From Haemophilus sp. (GTDB taxonomy: Bacteria; Pseudomonadota; Gammaproteobacteria; Enterobacterales; Pasteurellaceae), in contig JAHZCD010000005.1 of the NCBI GenBank assembly GCA_019423025.1, positions 62,001 through 126,000 of the forward strand: 64,000 bases of DNA, in the 5' to 3' direction. Shown here in pieces: positions 1-7,528 of this stretch. Made by a program: the position numbers and the translations under genes. The notes under the pieces were generated by a model. That model was given only the letters and a program-made list of their open reading frames with translations, was not told the DNA's origin and did no database searches. Positions within the stretch are counted from its first letter, which is position 1. Every line of letters begins with the position of its first letter.

Positions 1-1558
1 CTTCTGGAATATCCAAGCCCTCACGTAACAAGTTGATACCAACCAATACATCAAACTCGCCTAAACGTAAATCACGAATAATCTCTACACGCTCAACGGT
101 ATCAATATCAGAATGCAAATAACGTACACGAATTCCATGTTCATCTAAGTAATCCGTTAAATCTTCTGCCATTTTCTTCGTCAGCGTCGTCACTAAAACA
201 CGCTCATTTTTGTCCGCTCTTTGACGCGCTTCGGAGAGCAAATCATCCACTTGAATAGATACTGGACGAATTTCAATTTGCGGATCGAGTAAACCCGTTG
301 GACGTACTACCTGATCGACAATTTCACTGCCTGATTTTTCCAACTCATAAGGGCCTGGTGTTGCAGAAACGTAAATCGTCTGCGGCGCTAAACGTTCAAA
401 CTCTTCAAAGCGTAATGGACGGTTATCCAATGCAGAAGGCAAACGAAAACCATATTCGACCAAGGTTTCTTTACGAGAACGGTCTCCACGATACATCCCA
501 CCAATTTGCGGTACTGTAACGTGTGATTCATCAATAATCAAAATCGCATCAGACGGCATATAATCAAATAATGTCGGAGGCGGTTCGCCTTCATTTCTGC
601 CAGAAAGATAGCGTGAATAGTTTTCGATGCCTGAGCAATAGCCGAGCTCGTTCATCATCTCAATGTCAAATTGTGTACGCTGAGTAATGCGCTGCTCTTC
701 CAATAATTTATGCTCTTTGATGAAATATTCTCGGCGTTGCACAAGCTCCGCTTTGATTTTTTCAATGGCATCTAAAATACGTTCTCTTGGTGTCACGTAG
801 TGGGTTTTCGGATACACCGTAAAACGCGGAACTGCGCCAAAACTTGTGCCAGTTAAAGGATCAAATAAGCTTAGGCGTTCAATTTCATCATCAAATAATT
901 CAATTCGTATCGCACGATCGTCAGATTCCGCAGGGAAAATATCAATTACTTCGCCACGCACACGGAATGTACCACGCTGAAAGGCTTGATCATTTCTTGT
1001 ATATTGTAATTCCGCTAACTTTGCTAAAATCTGACGTTGATCGATAATTGCCCCTTGTTGTAAATGCAACATCATCTGTAAATAGCTATCCGGATCGCCC
1101 AAACCATAAATCGCTGATACAGATGCCACTACAATAGTATCTCGACGCTCCAAAAATGACTTCGTAGCTGAAAGACGCATCTGTTCAATTTGATCATTAA
1201 TTGAAGCATCTTTCTCAATAAAGGTATCGCTGCTCGGTACATAAGCTTCCGGCTGATAATAATCATAGTATGAGACGAAATATTCCACCGCGTTTTCAGG
1301 AAAGAACGCTTTCATTTCTGCATAAAGCTGAGCGGCAAGCGTTTTATTTGGGGCAAGTAACATTGCAGGTCGATTTAACGTTGCAATAACATTCGCAATA
1401 GTAAAGGTTTTACCAGAGCCCGTTACCCCGAGAAGGGTTTGATGCGCCAAACCATCCTCTAAATTTTCGACTAATTTTTCGATTGCTTGGGGCTGATCAC
1501 CGGAAGGTTTAAAATCGGAATGAAGAATAAAAGGCTTAGTATTAATTTTCTCTGCCAT
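1..1558 (-). CDS. uvrB: UvrABC system protein B (partial, C terminus beyond window)
   Basis: DNA-damage recognition helicase subunit of nucleotide excision repair, acting with UvrA and UvrC in the cytoplasm. The minus-strand reading frame is open from ATG at 1558 to the window edge, giving residues 1-519 of a protein that is normally about 670. Visible are Walker A GVTGSGKT at residues 44-51, the beta-hairpin region with YYDYYQPEAY near residue 97, the DEAD-like IIDESH motif, and SATPGPYELE typical of UvrB. The C-terminal helicase motifs and UVR domain are cut off. An uptake sequence (1559-1570) directly abuts the start codon and occupies the place of a Shine-Dalgarno, so ribosome binding may be weak or the start may differ. 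No clear LexA box was seen upstream. Identity is certain. Confidence 0.96.
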   Translation of the reverse strand, partial: MAEKINTKPFILHSDFKPSGDQPQAIEKLVENLEDGLAHQTLLGVTGSGKTFTIANVIATLNRPAMLLAPNKTLAAQLYAEMKAFFPENAVEYFVSYYDYYQPEAYVPSSDTFIEKDASINDQIEQMRLSATKSFLERRDTIVVASVSAIYGLGDPDSYLQMMLHLQQGAIIDQRQILAKLAELQYTRNDQAFQRGTFRVRGEVIDIFPAESDDRAIRIELFDDEIERLSLFDPLTGTSFGAVPRFTVYPKTHYVTPRERILDAIEKIKAELVQRREYFIKEHKLLEEQRITQRTQFDIEMMNELGYCSGIENYSRYLSGRNEGEPPPTLFDYMPSDAILIIDESHVTVPQIGGMYRGDRSRKETLVEYGFRLPSALDNRPLRFEEFERLAPQTIYVSATPGPYELEKSGSEIVDQVVRPTGLLDPQIEIRPVSIQVDDLLSEARQRADKNERVLVTTLTKKMAEDLTDYLDEHGIRVRYLHSDIDTVERVEIIRDLRLGEFDVLVGINLLREGLDIPE

Positions 1559-1823
1559 AAGTGCGGTCAATTTTTTTACTGTTTTAGAAGTGTGGCTATT
1601 TTAGCACATTTATTACTCCAAATTGAGCGATAAAAATCCAAGTTTTACACACACTTAGGCGTGTCAAGTCTTAAACACTTCAAAATTGAAAAATATTTTA
1701 TTTTTTTTGCTGGACTTTATGTAACACATTGATATCTAAATAAATATCAACGAATGGCTAATAGATGAACAATTTGAGACAAAGCCAGTCTGCACCAGTG
1801 GTTGACCATTTTAAACAAAAACA

Positions 1824-1856
1824 ATCCACAAAGTTATCCACAGGCTTTGTGGATAG
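1824..1856. repeat. Hairpin cluster of DnaA-box-like sequences
   Basis: TTATCCACA (1834-1842) matches the consensus DnaA R-box. TGTGGATAG (1848-1856) is an inverted copy with one mismatch, and CAATCCACA (1822-1830) is a direct copy with two. The same bases form two mutually exclusive inverted repeats: ATCCACAAAG (1824-1833) with CTTTGTGGAT (1845-1854), and TATCCACA (1835-1842) with TGTGGATA (1848-1855). The cluster lies in the roughly 400-base gap between uvrB and tRNA-Asn, which otherwise shows only AT-rich sequence. DnaA binding is inferred from the consensus. Confidence 0.5.
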
Positions 1857-1898
1857 CAAAAATGGTAAATTTTTTTGTCATTTTTTTCATTTTGAGTA

Positions 1899-1927
1899 TT
1901 GACAAGCGACAGGTCGCTCATTAAAAT
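1899..1927 (+). promoter_or_regulatory. Promoter of tRNA-Asn
   Basis: TTGACA (1899-1904), a 17-base spacer and TAAAAT (1922-1927), followed by a GC-rich discriminator GCGCGCC. This is a near-consensus sigma-70 promoter about 30 bases ahead of the mature tRNA. A GC discriminator is the usual mark of a stringently controlled stable-RNA promoter. Confidence 0.8.
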
Positions 1928-1958
1928 GCGCGCCTATTCTTTGTGATACCAAATTTAT

Positions 1959-2034
1959 TCCTCCTTAGTTCAGTCGGTAGAACGGTGGACTGTTAATCCA
2001 TATGTCGCAGGTTCGAGTCCCGCAGGAGGAGCCA
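1959..2034 (+). tRNA. tRNA-Asn (anticodon GTT)
   Basis: 76 bases folding as a complete cloverleaf. The acceptor stem is TCCTCCT (1959-1965) with AGGAGGA (2024-2030), discriminator G, and encoded CCA at 2032-2034. The anticodon stem is GTGGA/TCCAT with loop CTGTTAA, giving anticodon GTT at 1992-1994, which reads AAC/AAU as asparagine. The T arm contains GTTCGAGTC. It has its own promoter and stands alone, with a terminator at 2104. Confidence 0.97.
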
Positions 2035-2103
2035 AATTTCTCTTTTGGTTTAGCTTTCGTTTGTCTCCTTTTACGAATCCTAAATTTGTAGCCAAAAGAA
2101 TTT

Positions 2104-2133
2104 AAGCCCATCGTGTTGATGGGCTTTATTTTT
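2104..2133 (+). terminator. Rho-independent terminator after tRNA-Asn
   Basis: AAGCCCATC (2104-2112), loop GTGTT, GATGGGCTT (2118-2126), then TATTTTT. It lies between the tRNA and the convergent DUF695/RraB-like gene and can fold on both strands. Confidence 0.8.
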
Positions 2134-2166
2134 ATCTAATCAATTCTTATTTGATGAATTATCAGG

Positions 2167-2940
2167 CTAATTTAATGATGAACGATCATCCATTAAGTTA
2201 TCACATTCCCAGCCAATATAGTCGCCTGAAAACTCCATAGCTAATTTTTCAAAGCGCTCTACCCACTCGAAGATCTCATTACTGTCTAATGAAAGCTCTT
2301 GCTCCAATTTCACCATGAAATAAGGCTGTTCATCTTCTTCCGTCTGGATGGCTTGGCTTGAATATTTCAACGTACTAAAAGACACTTTTCCAAGCGTTAG
2401 TTCATCCATAAAGGGAAACATTTTTTCTTCTTCATCAAAATGGAATGTATGCTCAATCAAATAAGTATCACTTAAATTACGCCCTTTGCTGTTCAGCATA
2501 CTCAAAATCTCTTCCGTCGCATTTAATTTCATTTCCAATGGAGAAGCCAATAAGAAATCGAAATAGGTATCCCAATTTGGATCATTCTGTACGTTGATTT
2601 CTGAGACAAAATCGAGTTGTTGAAGGGTTTCTTTAAGCAAAGCATCATGTTCACAATAGAAATGCATTTTTGCCTGATGATTGCAAATAAAGTGCCCAGC
2701 AAAAAAAACATTTGGAAGTGCGGTCAATTGTGCAAGGATTTTAAAAAGACGATTAATTAATTTTTCATATTCATCTTCATTCGGCAAACCGTCCTCATCT
2801 CCCTGATAAGGCACGGTAAATTGCACAACTTTACTAAGATGCTTACCATGATAAACATCTAAATCTTCAATATTTGCGGTAAACACGGCAGGCATGCCAT
2901 TCACTTGTGAACGGTAATTCTGCCAATTTGCCATATCCAT
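2167..2940 (-). CDS. DUF695 / RraB-like domain protein (HI0040-type)
   Basis: 257-residue cytoplasmic protein without signal or membrane segments. The N-terminal half (about 1-140) resembles the DUF695 family. The C-terminal part (about 150-250) resembles the ribonuclease E regulator RraB fold, with the acidic stretch near HFDEEEK and the aromatic end FEWVERFEKLAMEFSGDYIGWEC matching the RraB tail. It lies 9 bases downstream of xthA on the same strand, so the two are probably co-transcribed, an order I recall from H. influenzae (HI0041-HI0040). An uptake sequence lies inside the gene near 2717. No experimental function is known to me. An effect on RNA decay through the RraB-like half is inference. 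Confidence 0.7.
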   Translation of the reverse strand: MDMANWQNYRSQVNGMPAVFTANIEDLDVYHGKHLSKVVQFTVPYQGDEDGLPNEDEYEKLINRLFKILAQLTALPNVFFAGHFICNHQAKMHFYCEHDALLKETLQQLDFVSEINVQNDPNWDTYFDFLLASPLEMKLNATEEILSMLNSKGRNLSDTYLIEHTFHFDEEEKMFPFMDELTLGKVSFSTLKYSSQAIQTEEDEQPYFMVKLEQELSLDSNEIFEWVERFEKLAMEFSGDYIGWECDNLMDDRSSLN

Positions 2941-2949
2941 GTTGCTTTC

Positions 2950-3753
2950 CTATTTAAATTCTGCCCAGATTGGTGCGTGATCTGACGGTTTTTCCATTGC
3001 ACGAATATCTAATGCAATGCCAACATCAACGCAACGCTCTGCTAATTGACGATTCACTAAAATATGATCGATACGTAATCCACGGTTATCATCAAAACCT
3101 TTTGAGCGATAATCAAACCACGAGAACTTGTCATTGACTGTTGGATTTAATTTACGGAACGTATCTTCCAATCCATAATCGTATAAGCGTTGATACCATT
3201 CACGCTCTTCGGGTAAGAATGAGCATTTGCCAGTACGCAACCAACGCTTTCGGTTTTCATCGCCAATGCCAATATCTAAATCGCTTGGACTGATATTCAT
3301 ATCGCCCATAATTAACACTGGATTGGCTTTATCGTGATCTTGTTCTAAATAGCGCTGAAGATCCGCATAAAATTTTTCTTTTGCCGGAAACTTGGTTTCA
3401 TGAGCACGACTTTCGCCCTGTGGGAAATAGCCATTAATTACCGTTAACAAACCAAATGGCGTTTCTAAATCCGCCATAATTATGCGTTTTTGCGCATCTT
3501 CATTATCAGTTGGAAAACCACGACGCACCGCTTTTGGTTCTTGTTTGGTTAACAGTGCTACACCGTAATGCCCTTTTTGCCCATGGTGAAAAACGTGATA
3601 GCCCAGATTGTCTGTAATTGCATAAGGAAAATCTTCATCCGCGACTTTAATTTCTTGTAAACCAATCACATCCGGTTGGTATTTTTCAATAATTGCTTCG
3701 AGTTGATGAGGGCGGGCACGTAAACCATTAATATTAAAAGAGATAAATTTCAT
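2950..3753 (-). CDS. xthA: Exodeoxyribonuclease III
   Basis: Apurinic/apyrimidinic endonuclease and 3'-5' exonuclease of base excision repair, 267 residues as usual for XthA (E. coli 268). It opens MKFISFNINGLRARPHQL, with the metal-binding Asn in FNINGL. LQEIKV carries the catalytic Glu, IMGDMNI the Asp/Asn pair, and LRIDHILV with SDHAPIW the C-terminal Asp and His of the exonuclease-endonuclease-phosphatase fold. All catalytic positions are present. It is the upstream gene of a probable two-gene unit with the DUF695/RraB-like protein. The 123-base gap upstream contains an uptake-sequence variant (AACCGCACTT near 3809) shared with the divergent antiporter gene. Confidence 0.96.
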   Translation of the reverse strand: MKFISFNINGLRARPHQLEAIIEKYQPDVIGLQEIKVADEDFPYAITDNLGYHVFHHGQKGHYGVALLTKQEPKAVRRGFPTDNEDAQKRIIMADLETPFGLLTVINGYFPQGESRAHETKFPAKEKFYADLQRYLEQDHDKANPVLIMGDMNISPSDLDIGIGDENRKRWLRTGKCSFLPEEREWYQRLYDYGLEDTFRKLNPTVNDKFSWFDYRSKGFDDNRGLRIDHILVNRQLAERCVDVGIALDIRAMEKPSDHAPIWAEFK

Positions 3754-3876
3754 TTTTATTCCTAATGTGAAAATTTGTGGCTATTATACAAAATAATTGA
3801 AATCTTAACCGCACTTTTCCTCTTGTAACGGAAGAAGTTACGCCTATTAATGTAATTACTCTTCAGTTTTAATCAA

Positions 3877-5298
3877 ATGAATTTTGATCCTTCTTTCTCA
3901 TTAAAATTTTTCCTAAAAACTCACTTTATAAATAAAACTAAGTTGCTTATACTGGCCGCATTTTTATTACCTTACTCGGATCATTTTATGAATATTTATA
4001 CTTACTTGTGTTTTCTCACCACAATAGCTATTTTAATCAGTTTTATCACTCGTAAACTGAATGATAAGATCCAATATACGATCGCTATCACAGCCACTTC
4101 CATGGCGGGCTCACTGTTTCTAGTTTTGCTGGGTTATTTCAACTGGTTTAATTTAGATGATATTGCAACACGTGTTATTGAACGTATTGATTTTAAAGAT
4201 TTCTTATTAAATGGAATTTTAGGTTTTTTGCTCTTTGCTGGAGCCTTGGGTATTAAACTCCCTGTATTGAACAATCAAAAATGGGAAATTACCACTTTCG
4301 CCCTGTTCTCAACGCTCGCCTCAACCTTTTTTATTGGTTTTCTACTTTATGGTATTGCCTTATTTTTCGGCTGGAATATTGATTTAATTTACTGCATCTT
4401 ATTTGGTGCACTGATATCGCCGGATGACCCTATTGCCGTACTTGCCATTATCAAAAACTTAAAAGCCCCAAAACGCTTATCCATGCAGGTGGAAGGCGAA
4501 TCACTTTTTAATGATGGGATTGGCTTAGTAATTTTCACCACGGTTTTTGCCGTCGCATTTGGCGGTCATGAACCGACAGCAAACGGTATTCTTCATTTAT
4601 TTTTTAAAGAAGCCTTAGGTGGGATTGCCTTTGGATTGGTTTTAGGTCTATTCGTCCATTATCTGATTTCAGCCACTGATGATGGTTCGTTAGAAATTCT
4701 CTTAACCTTAATCGTACCTACTGCGGGCTTTATGCTGGCTAATCTCTTACACGTCTCAGGTGCATTAGCCATGGTTGTCGCGGGGATTTTAATTGGTAAC
4801 TGGACAAGATACACCGGCTTTTCTCAACAAAGCCAACGCTATTTAGATCACTTTTGGGAAATGATCGATCACTTTCTCAATTCCTTACTCTTCATCTTAA
4901 TCGGTTTAGCGATTTTATTGATTCATGTGTCTTGGCAAGGGTTAATCTTAATTTTTCTTGCTATTCCGGTTTGTTTAATCTGTCGCTATGCCAGTGTTTG
5001 GCTACCATTCCAAGTCATGAAACGCTACCGTAAATACAACCCTTACACGATGAAAGTGCTCACTTGGGGCGCATTACGAGGCGGATTAGCACTCGCTATG
5101 GCGCTTTCTATTCCAAGTGGCCAATTTTATATTGAAGGATTAGAAATGGATGTTCGCGATCTTATTTTAGGTATGACGTATGCGGTTGTGGCATTTTCAA
5201 TTCTCGTACAAGGCATGACAATTGAAACCTTAATTCGTAAATCAAAAGAAGCCACCATGCGTGAACGTGGCTATACAGGTATCGGATTAGCGAAATAA
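3877..5298 (+). CDS. CPA1-family Na+/H+ antiporter
   Basis: Integral inner-membrane cation/proton exchanger, 473 residues with about 12 hydrophobic segments. Diagnostic CPA1/NhaP motifs are SPDDPIAVLAIIK around residue 187 and GESLFNDGIGLVIF around 208, which carry the conserved acidic transport residues. WGALRGGLALAMALS near 396 is the conserved Arg-Gly segment. The start is uncertain. ATG 3877 has no Shine-Dalgarno, and ATG 3988 (residue 38, MNIYTYLCFL) would begin just ahead of a membrane helix as in many homologues, though it too has only a weak ribosome site. The gene ends at a hairpin that overlaps the convergent pseudouridine synthase gene. Ion specificity cannot be read from sequence. 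Confidence 0.88.
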   Translation: MNFDPSFSLKFFLKTHFINKTKLLILAAFLLPYSDHFMNIYTYLCFLTTIAILISFITRKLNDKIQYTIAITATSMAGSLFLVLLGYFNWFNLDDIATRVIERIDFKDFLLNGILGFLLFAGALGIKLPVLNNQKWEITTFALFSTLASTFFIGFLLYGIALFFGWNIDLIYCILFGALISPDDPIAVLAIIKNLKAPKRLSMQVEGESLFNDGIGLVIFTTVFAVAFGGHEPTANGILHLFFKEALGGIAFGLVLGLFVHYLISATDDGSLEILLTLIVPTAGFMLANLLHVSGALAMVVAGILIGNWTRYTGFSQQSQRYLDHFWEMIDHFLNSLLFILIGLAILLIHVSWQGLILIFLAIPVCLICRYASVWLPFQVMKRYRKYNPYTMKVLTWGALRGGLALAMALSIPSGQFYIEGLEMDVRDLILGMTYAVVAFSILVQGMTIETLIRKSKEATMRERGYTGIGLAK

Positions 5299-5308
5299 TC
5301 AATCACGT

Positions 5309-5986
5309 TTATATCTTTGGCTCAGCATTTGCTGAGCCTATTTTTTGAATCTGAGACATAACACCTTCACGATGCCACCACTCCCCTTCTTTAGGAAGAG
5401 TAAACACATCAAATGCCTGACCTTTAAATTCAAATTGCAATCTTGCAGCGTGTAAATAAGTGCGGTCAATATTTTCAGTGTTTTTACCATAAAGCGCATC
5501 ACCTAAAATAGGGCTACCTAAGCTTTTCATCGCCACACGCAATTGATGGGTTTTACCAGTTTGTGGCTTTAAGATAAATAATCGTAAATTAGGCTCACAA
5601 CTTACACTTTCAAAACGCGTAATCGCGGGATTCTCTTTCGATGGACAGAGTTTCCAGGCACCATTTCTGGCCTTTTGCATATCGCCGATAATCAATCCTT
5701 GTTTCTTTTTGGGTTTCTGATTGCTAAGGGCGAGATAAGTTTTTTGAACATGGTGTTCAGAAAAAAGTCGGAAAAATTCAGCCGCACTTTCGGCGTTCAA
5801 TGCCAAAATGAGTAAACCTGATGTCACTTTATCTAACCGATGCACAAGCCAAACTTGTGGCACATCAAGCTGCTCAGCAAGTAAAGTGGTTAAACCAATT
5901 TCGCTCTGATCTTTATGCACGCTCAGTCCACAAGGCTTATAAATAATGATAAAATCATCTGTCTGATAAACAATCTCTAATTTCAT
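5309..5986 (-). CDS. RluA-family pseudouridine synthase (HI0042-type)
   Basis: RNA-modifying enzyme converting uridine to pseudouridine, 225 residues, single catalytic domain without an N-terminal S4 domain. VHRLDKVTSGLLILAL at about residues 48-64 holds the catalytic Asp of the RluA family, and PQTGKTHQLRVAMKSLGSPILGDALYG is the conserved second block. The length and lack of an S4 domain fit the small HI0042/TruC-like branch, so the target RNA cannot be named. It starts 18 bases from the divergent cls gene, and an uptake-sequence variant (AAGTGTGGT, 5987) lies in that gap. Its last codons form the stem of the antiporter terminator. Confidence 0.85.
   Translation of the reverse strand: MKLEIVYQTDDFIIIYKPCGLSVHKDQSEIGLTTLLAEQLDVPQVWLVHRLDKVTSGLLILALNAESAAEFFRLFSEHHVQKTYLALSNQKPKKKQGLIIGDMQKARNGAWKLCPSKENPAITRFESVSCEPNLRLFILKPQTGKTHQLRVAMKSLGSPILGDALYGKNTENIDRTYLHAARLQFEFKGQAFDVFTLPKEGEWWHREGVMSQIQKIGSANAEPKI
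5319..5345 (+). terminator. Terminator of antiporter gene, inside the 3' end of the convergent gene
   Basis: GGCTCAGC (5319-5326), loop ATTT, GCTGAGCC (5331-5338), then TATTTTTTG on the plus strand. The stem falls wholly within the last codons (AEPK) of the minus-strand pseudouridine synthase gene. Confidence 0.8.
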
Positions 5987-6004
5987 AAGTGTGGTTAAAA
6001 ATTA

Positions 6005-7465
6005 ATGAATTTTGAACATATTATACTGGTTTATATTATTCCCGTGTTAATTTGGGTGGCGGTTATTTCTGTCACCTTGCGGTTGCTCGTCAAAAAACAA
6101 GCGGTTTCCGCTACGTTGTCATGGCTGATGATTATTTACCTCGTGCCGCTGATTGGTGTCATTGCCTATTTAATTTTTGGTGAAGTGAAACTCGGTGCTC
6201 GCCGTGCCAAAGCATTTCAGTTGTTAAAACCTAAATACATCAAATGGCTTAATCTGCTTTCAGAGCAAAAAGATGTGGTCACTCACTCTAAAGACCCACG
6301 TTATCGTGCTTTATTTAAATTAGTCCACCAACGCTTAGGCATTCCGAATATTCGAGGAAATGAATTACATATTCTCGATACCCCGGAAACCATTATTCGA
6401 AGTATCATCGGTGATATTCAACAAGCTCGCCATTCCATTAATATGGTCTTTTATATTTGGAGTAATGATGGGTTAATTAATGAGGTTAAACAAGCGTTAG
6501 AAGAAGCTGTGCAACGTGGCGTAAAAGTTTGTCTTTTACTGGATTCCGTTGGTAGTAGAGCCTTTCTTAAAAGTGTTATTTGTAAAGAAATGCGAGCGAA
6601 AGGCATTGAGATTACAGAAGCGCTACACGTAAACTTATTCCGTATGTTCTTCAACCGAATTGATTTACGCCAACACCGTAAAATTATCGTCATTGATAAT
6701 CAAATTGCCTATACAGGTAGTATGAATATGGTGGACCCTAATTTCTTCAAACAAGAAAGTAATGTGGGCAATTGGGTAGATATAATGGTGCGAATTAACG
6801 GTCCTGTTTCACCGATTTTAAATAGCCTACACGCCTGGGATTGGGAAATTGAAACTACGGAAGAATTACCCCTTTTATTACCAAACTGTCCGATTGTGGA
6901 AATTGATGACAATGATACCCACTCCGTACAAGTTATTGCGAGTGGTCCCGCGTTCCCAGATGATTTAATTGCGCAGTCTCTTGCAACAGTCATTTATGCA
7001 GCAAGAGAAAGTATTGTGATTACTTCACCTTATTTTGTACCAAGTCACAATATTGCTGAAGCATTACGTATTGCCGCATTTCGCGGTGTCAATATCACCC
7101 TTATTTTACCGAAACAAAATGACTCCCTAATGGTTCGCTGGGCAAGCCGTACCTTTTTTGATGATTTACTCGAAGCGGGAGTAAAAATTTATCATTTTGA
7201 AGCGGGGCTTCTGCATACAAAAAGTATACTGATTGATAATAAACTTGCACTTATTGGCACAGTAAATATGGATTTGCGTAGCTTCTTACTTAATTTTGAA
7301 ATCACTATCGCTGTCGAAGATCGTAATTTTGCGAATGAAGTAGCAACGCTTCACGAAAATTATTTAGCGAATTCATCTGAACTCAATATGCAAGAATGGC
7401 TCAATCGACCTTTCTATCATCGAATTATCGAACGGTTATTTTTCTTGTTTAGTCCATTACTCTAA
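6005..7465 (+). CDS. cls: Cardiolipin synthase A
   Basis: Membrane phospholipase-D-type enzyme joining two phosphatidylglycerols to cardiolipin and glycerol. It has 486 residues, the same length as E. coli ClsA. Two N-terminal membrane helices (about 5-27 and 37-60) are followed by two HxKxxxxD catalytic repeats: QHRKIIVIDNQIAYTGSMN near residue 224 and HTKSILIDNKLALIGTVNMD near 403. Both are intact. The start codon at 6005 follows an A-rich stretch with no strong Shine-Dalgarno, but the N terminus aligns with ClsA. It is divergent from the pseudouridine synthase gene and ends at a perfect palindrome terminator. Confidence 0.95.
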   Translation: MNFEHIILVYIIPVLIWVAVISVTLRLLVKKQAVSATLSWLMIIYLVPLIGVIAYLIFGEVKLGARRAKAFQLLKPKYIKWLNLLSEQKDVVTHSKDPRYRALFKLVHQRLGIPNIRGNELHILDTPETIIRSIIGDIQQARHSINMVFYIWSNDGLINEVKQALEEAVQRGVKVCLLLDSVGSRAFLKSVICKEMRAKGIEITEALHVNLFRMFFNRIDLRQHRKIIVIDNQIAYTGSMNMVDPNFFKQESNVGNWVDIMVRINGPVSPILNSLHAWDWEIETTEELPLLLPNCPIVEIDDNDTHSVQVIASGPAFPDDLIAQSLATVIYAARESIVITSPYFVPSHNIAEALRIAAFRGVNITLILPKQNDSLMVRWASRTFFDDLLEAGVKIYHFEAGLLHTKSILIDNKLALIGTVNMDLRSFLLNFEITIAVEDRNFANEVATLHENYLANSSELNMQEWLNRPFYHRIIERLFFLFSPLL

Positions 7466-7481
7466 TTTTTATAACTGATAC

Positions 7482-7514
7482 AAAAAGGGCGTATCATATG
7501 ATACGCCCTTTTTT
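7482..7514. terminator. Bidirectional terminator between cls and the NhaC-type gene
   Basis: A perfect 32-base palindrome (7482-7513): five A, GGGCGTATCAT, then its exact complement ending in T residues. It serves both the plus-strand cls and the minus-strand transporter, whose stop lies 16 bases further on. Confidence 0.88.
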
Positions 7515-7528
7515 ATTTCACTTATCGA

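Noticed and set aside
1822..1927. Chromosomal replication origin
   Set aside because: Only one perfect DnaA box, no array of R-boxes and no dnaA, dnaN, gidA or mioC nearby; reported instead as a DnaA-box-like cluster.
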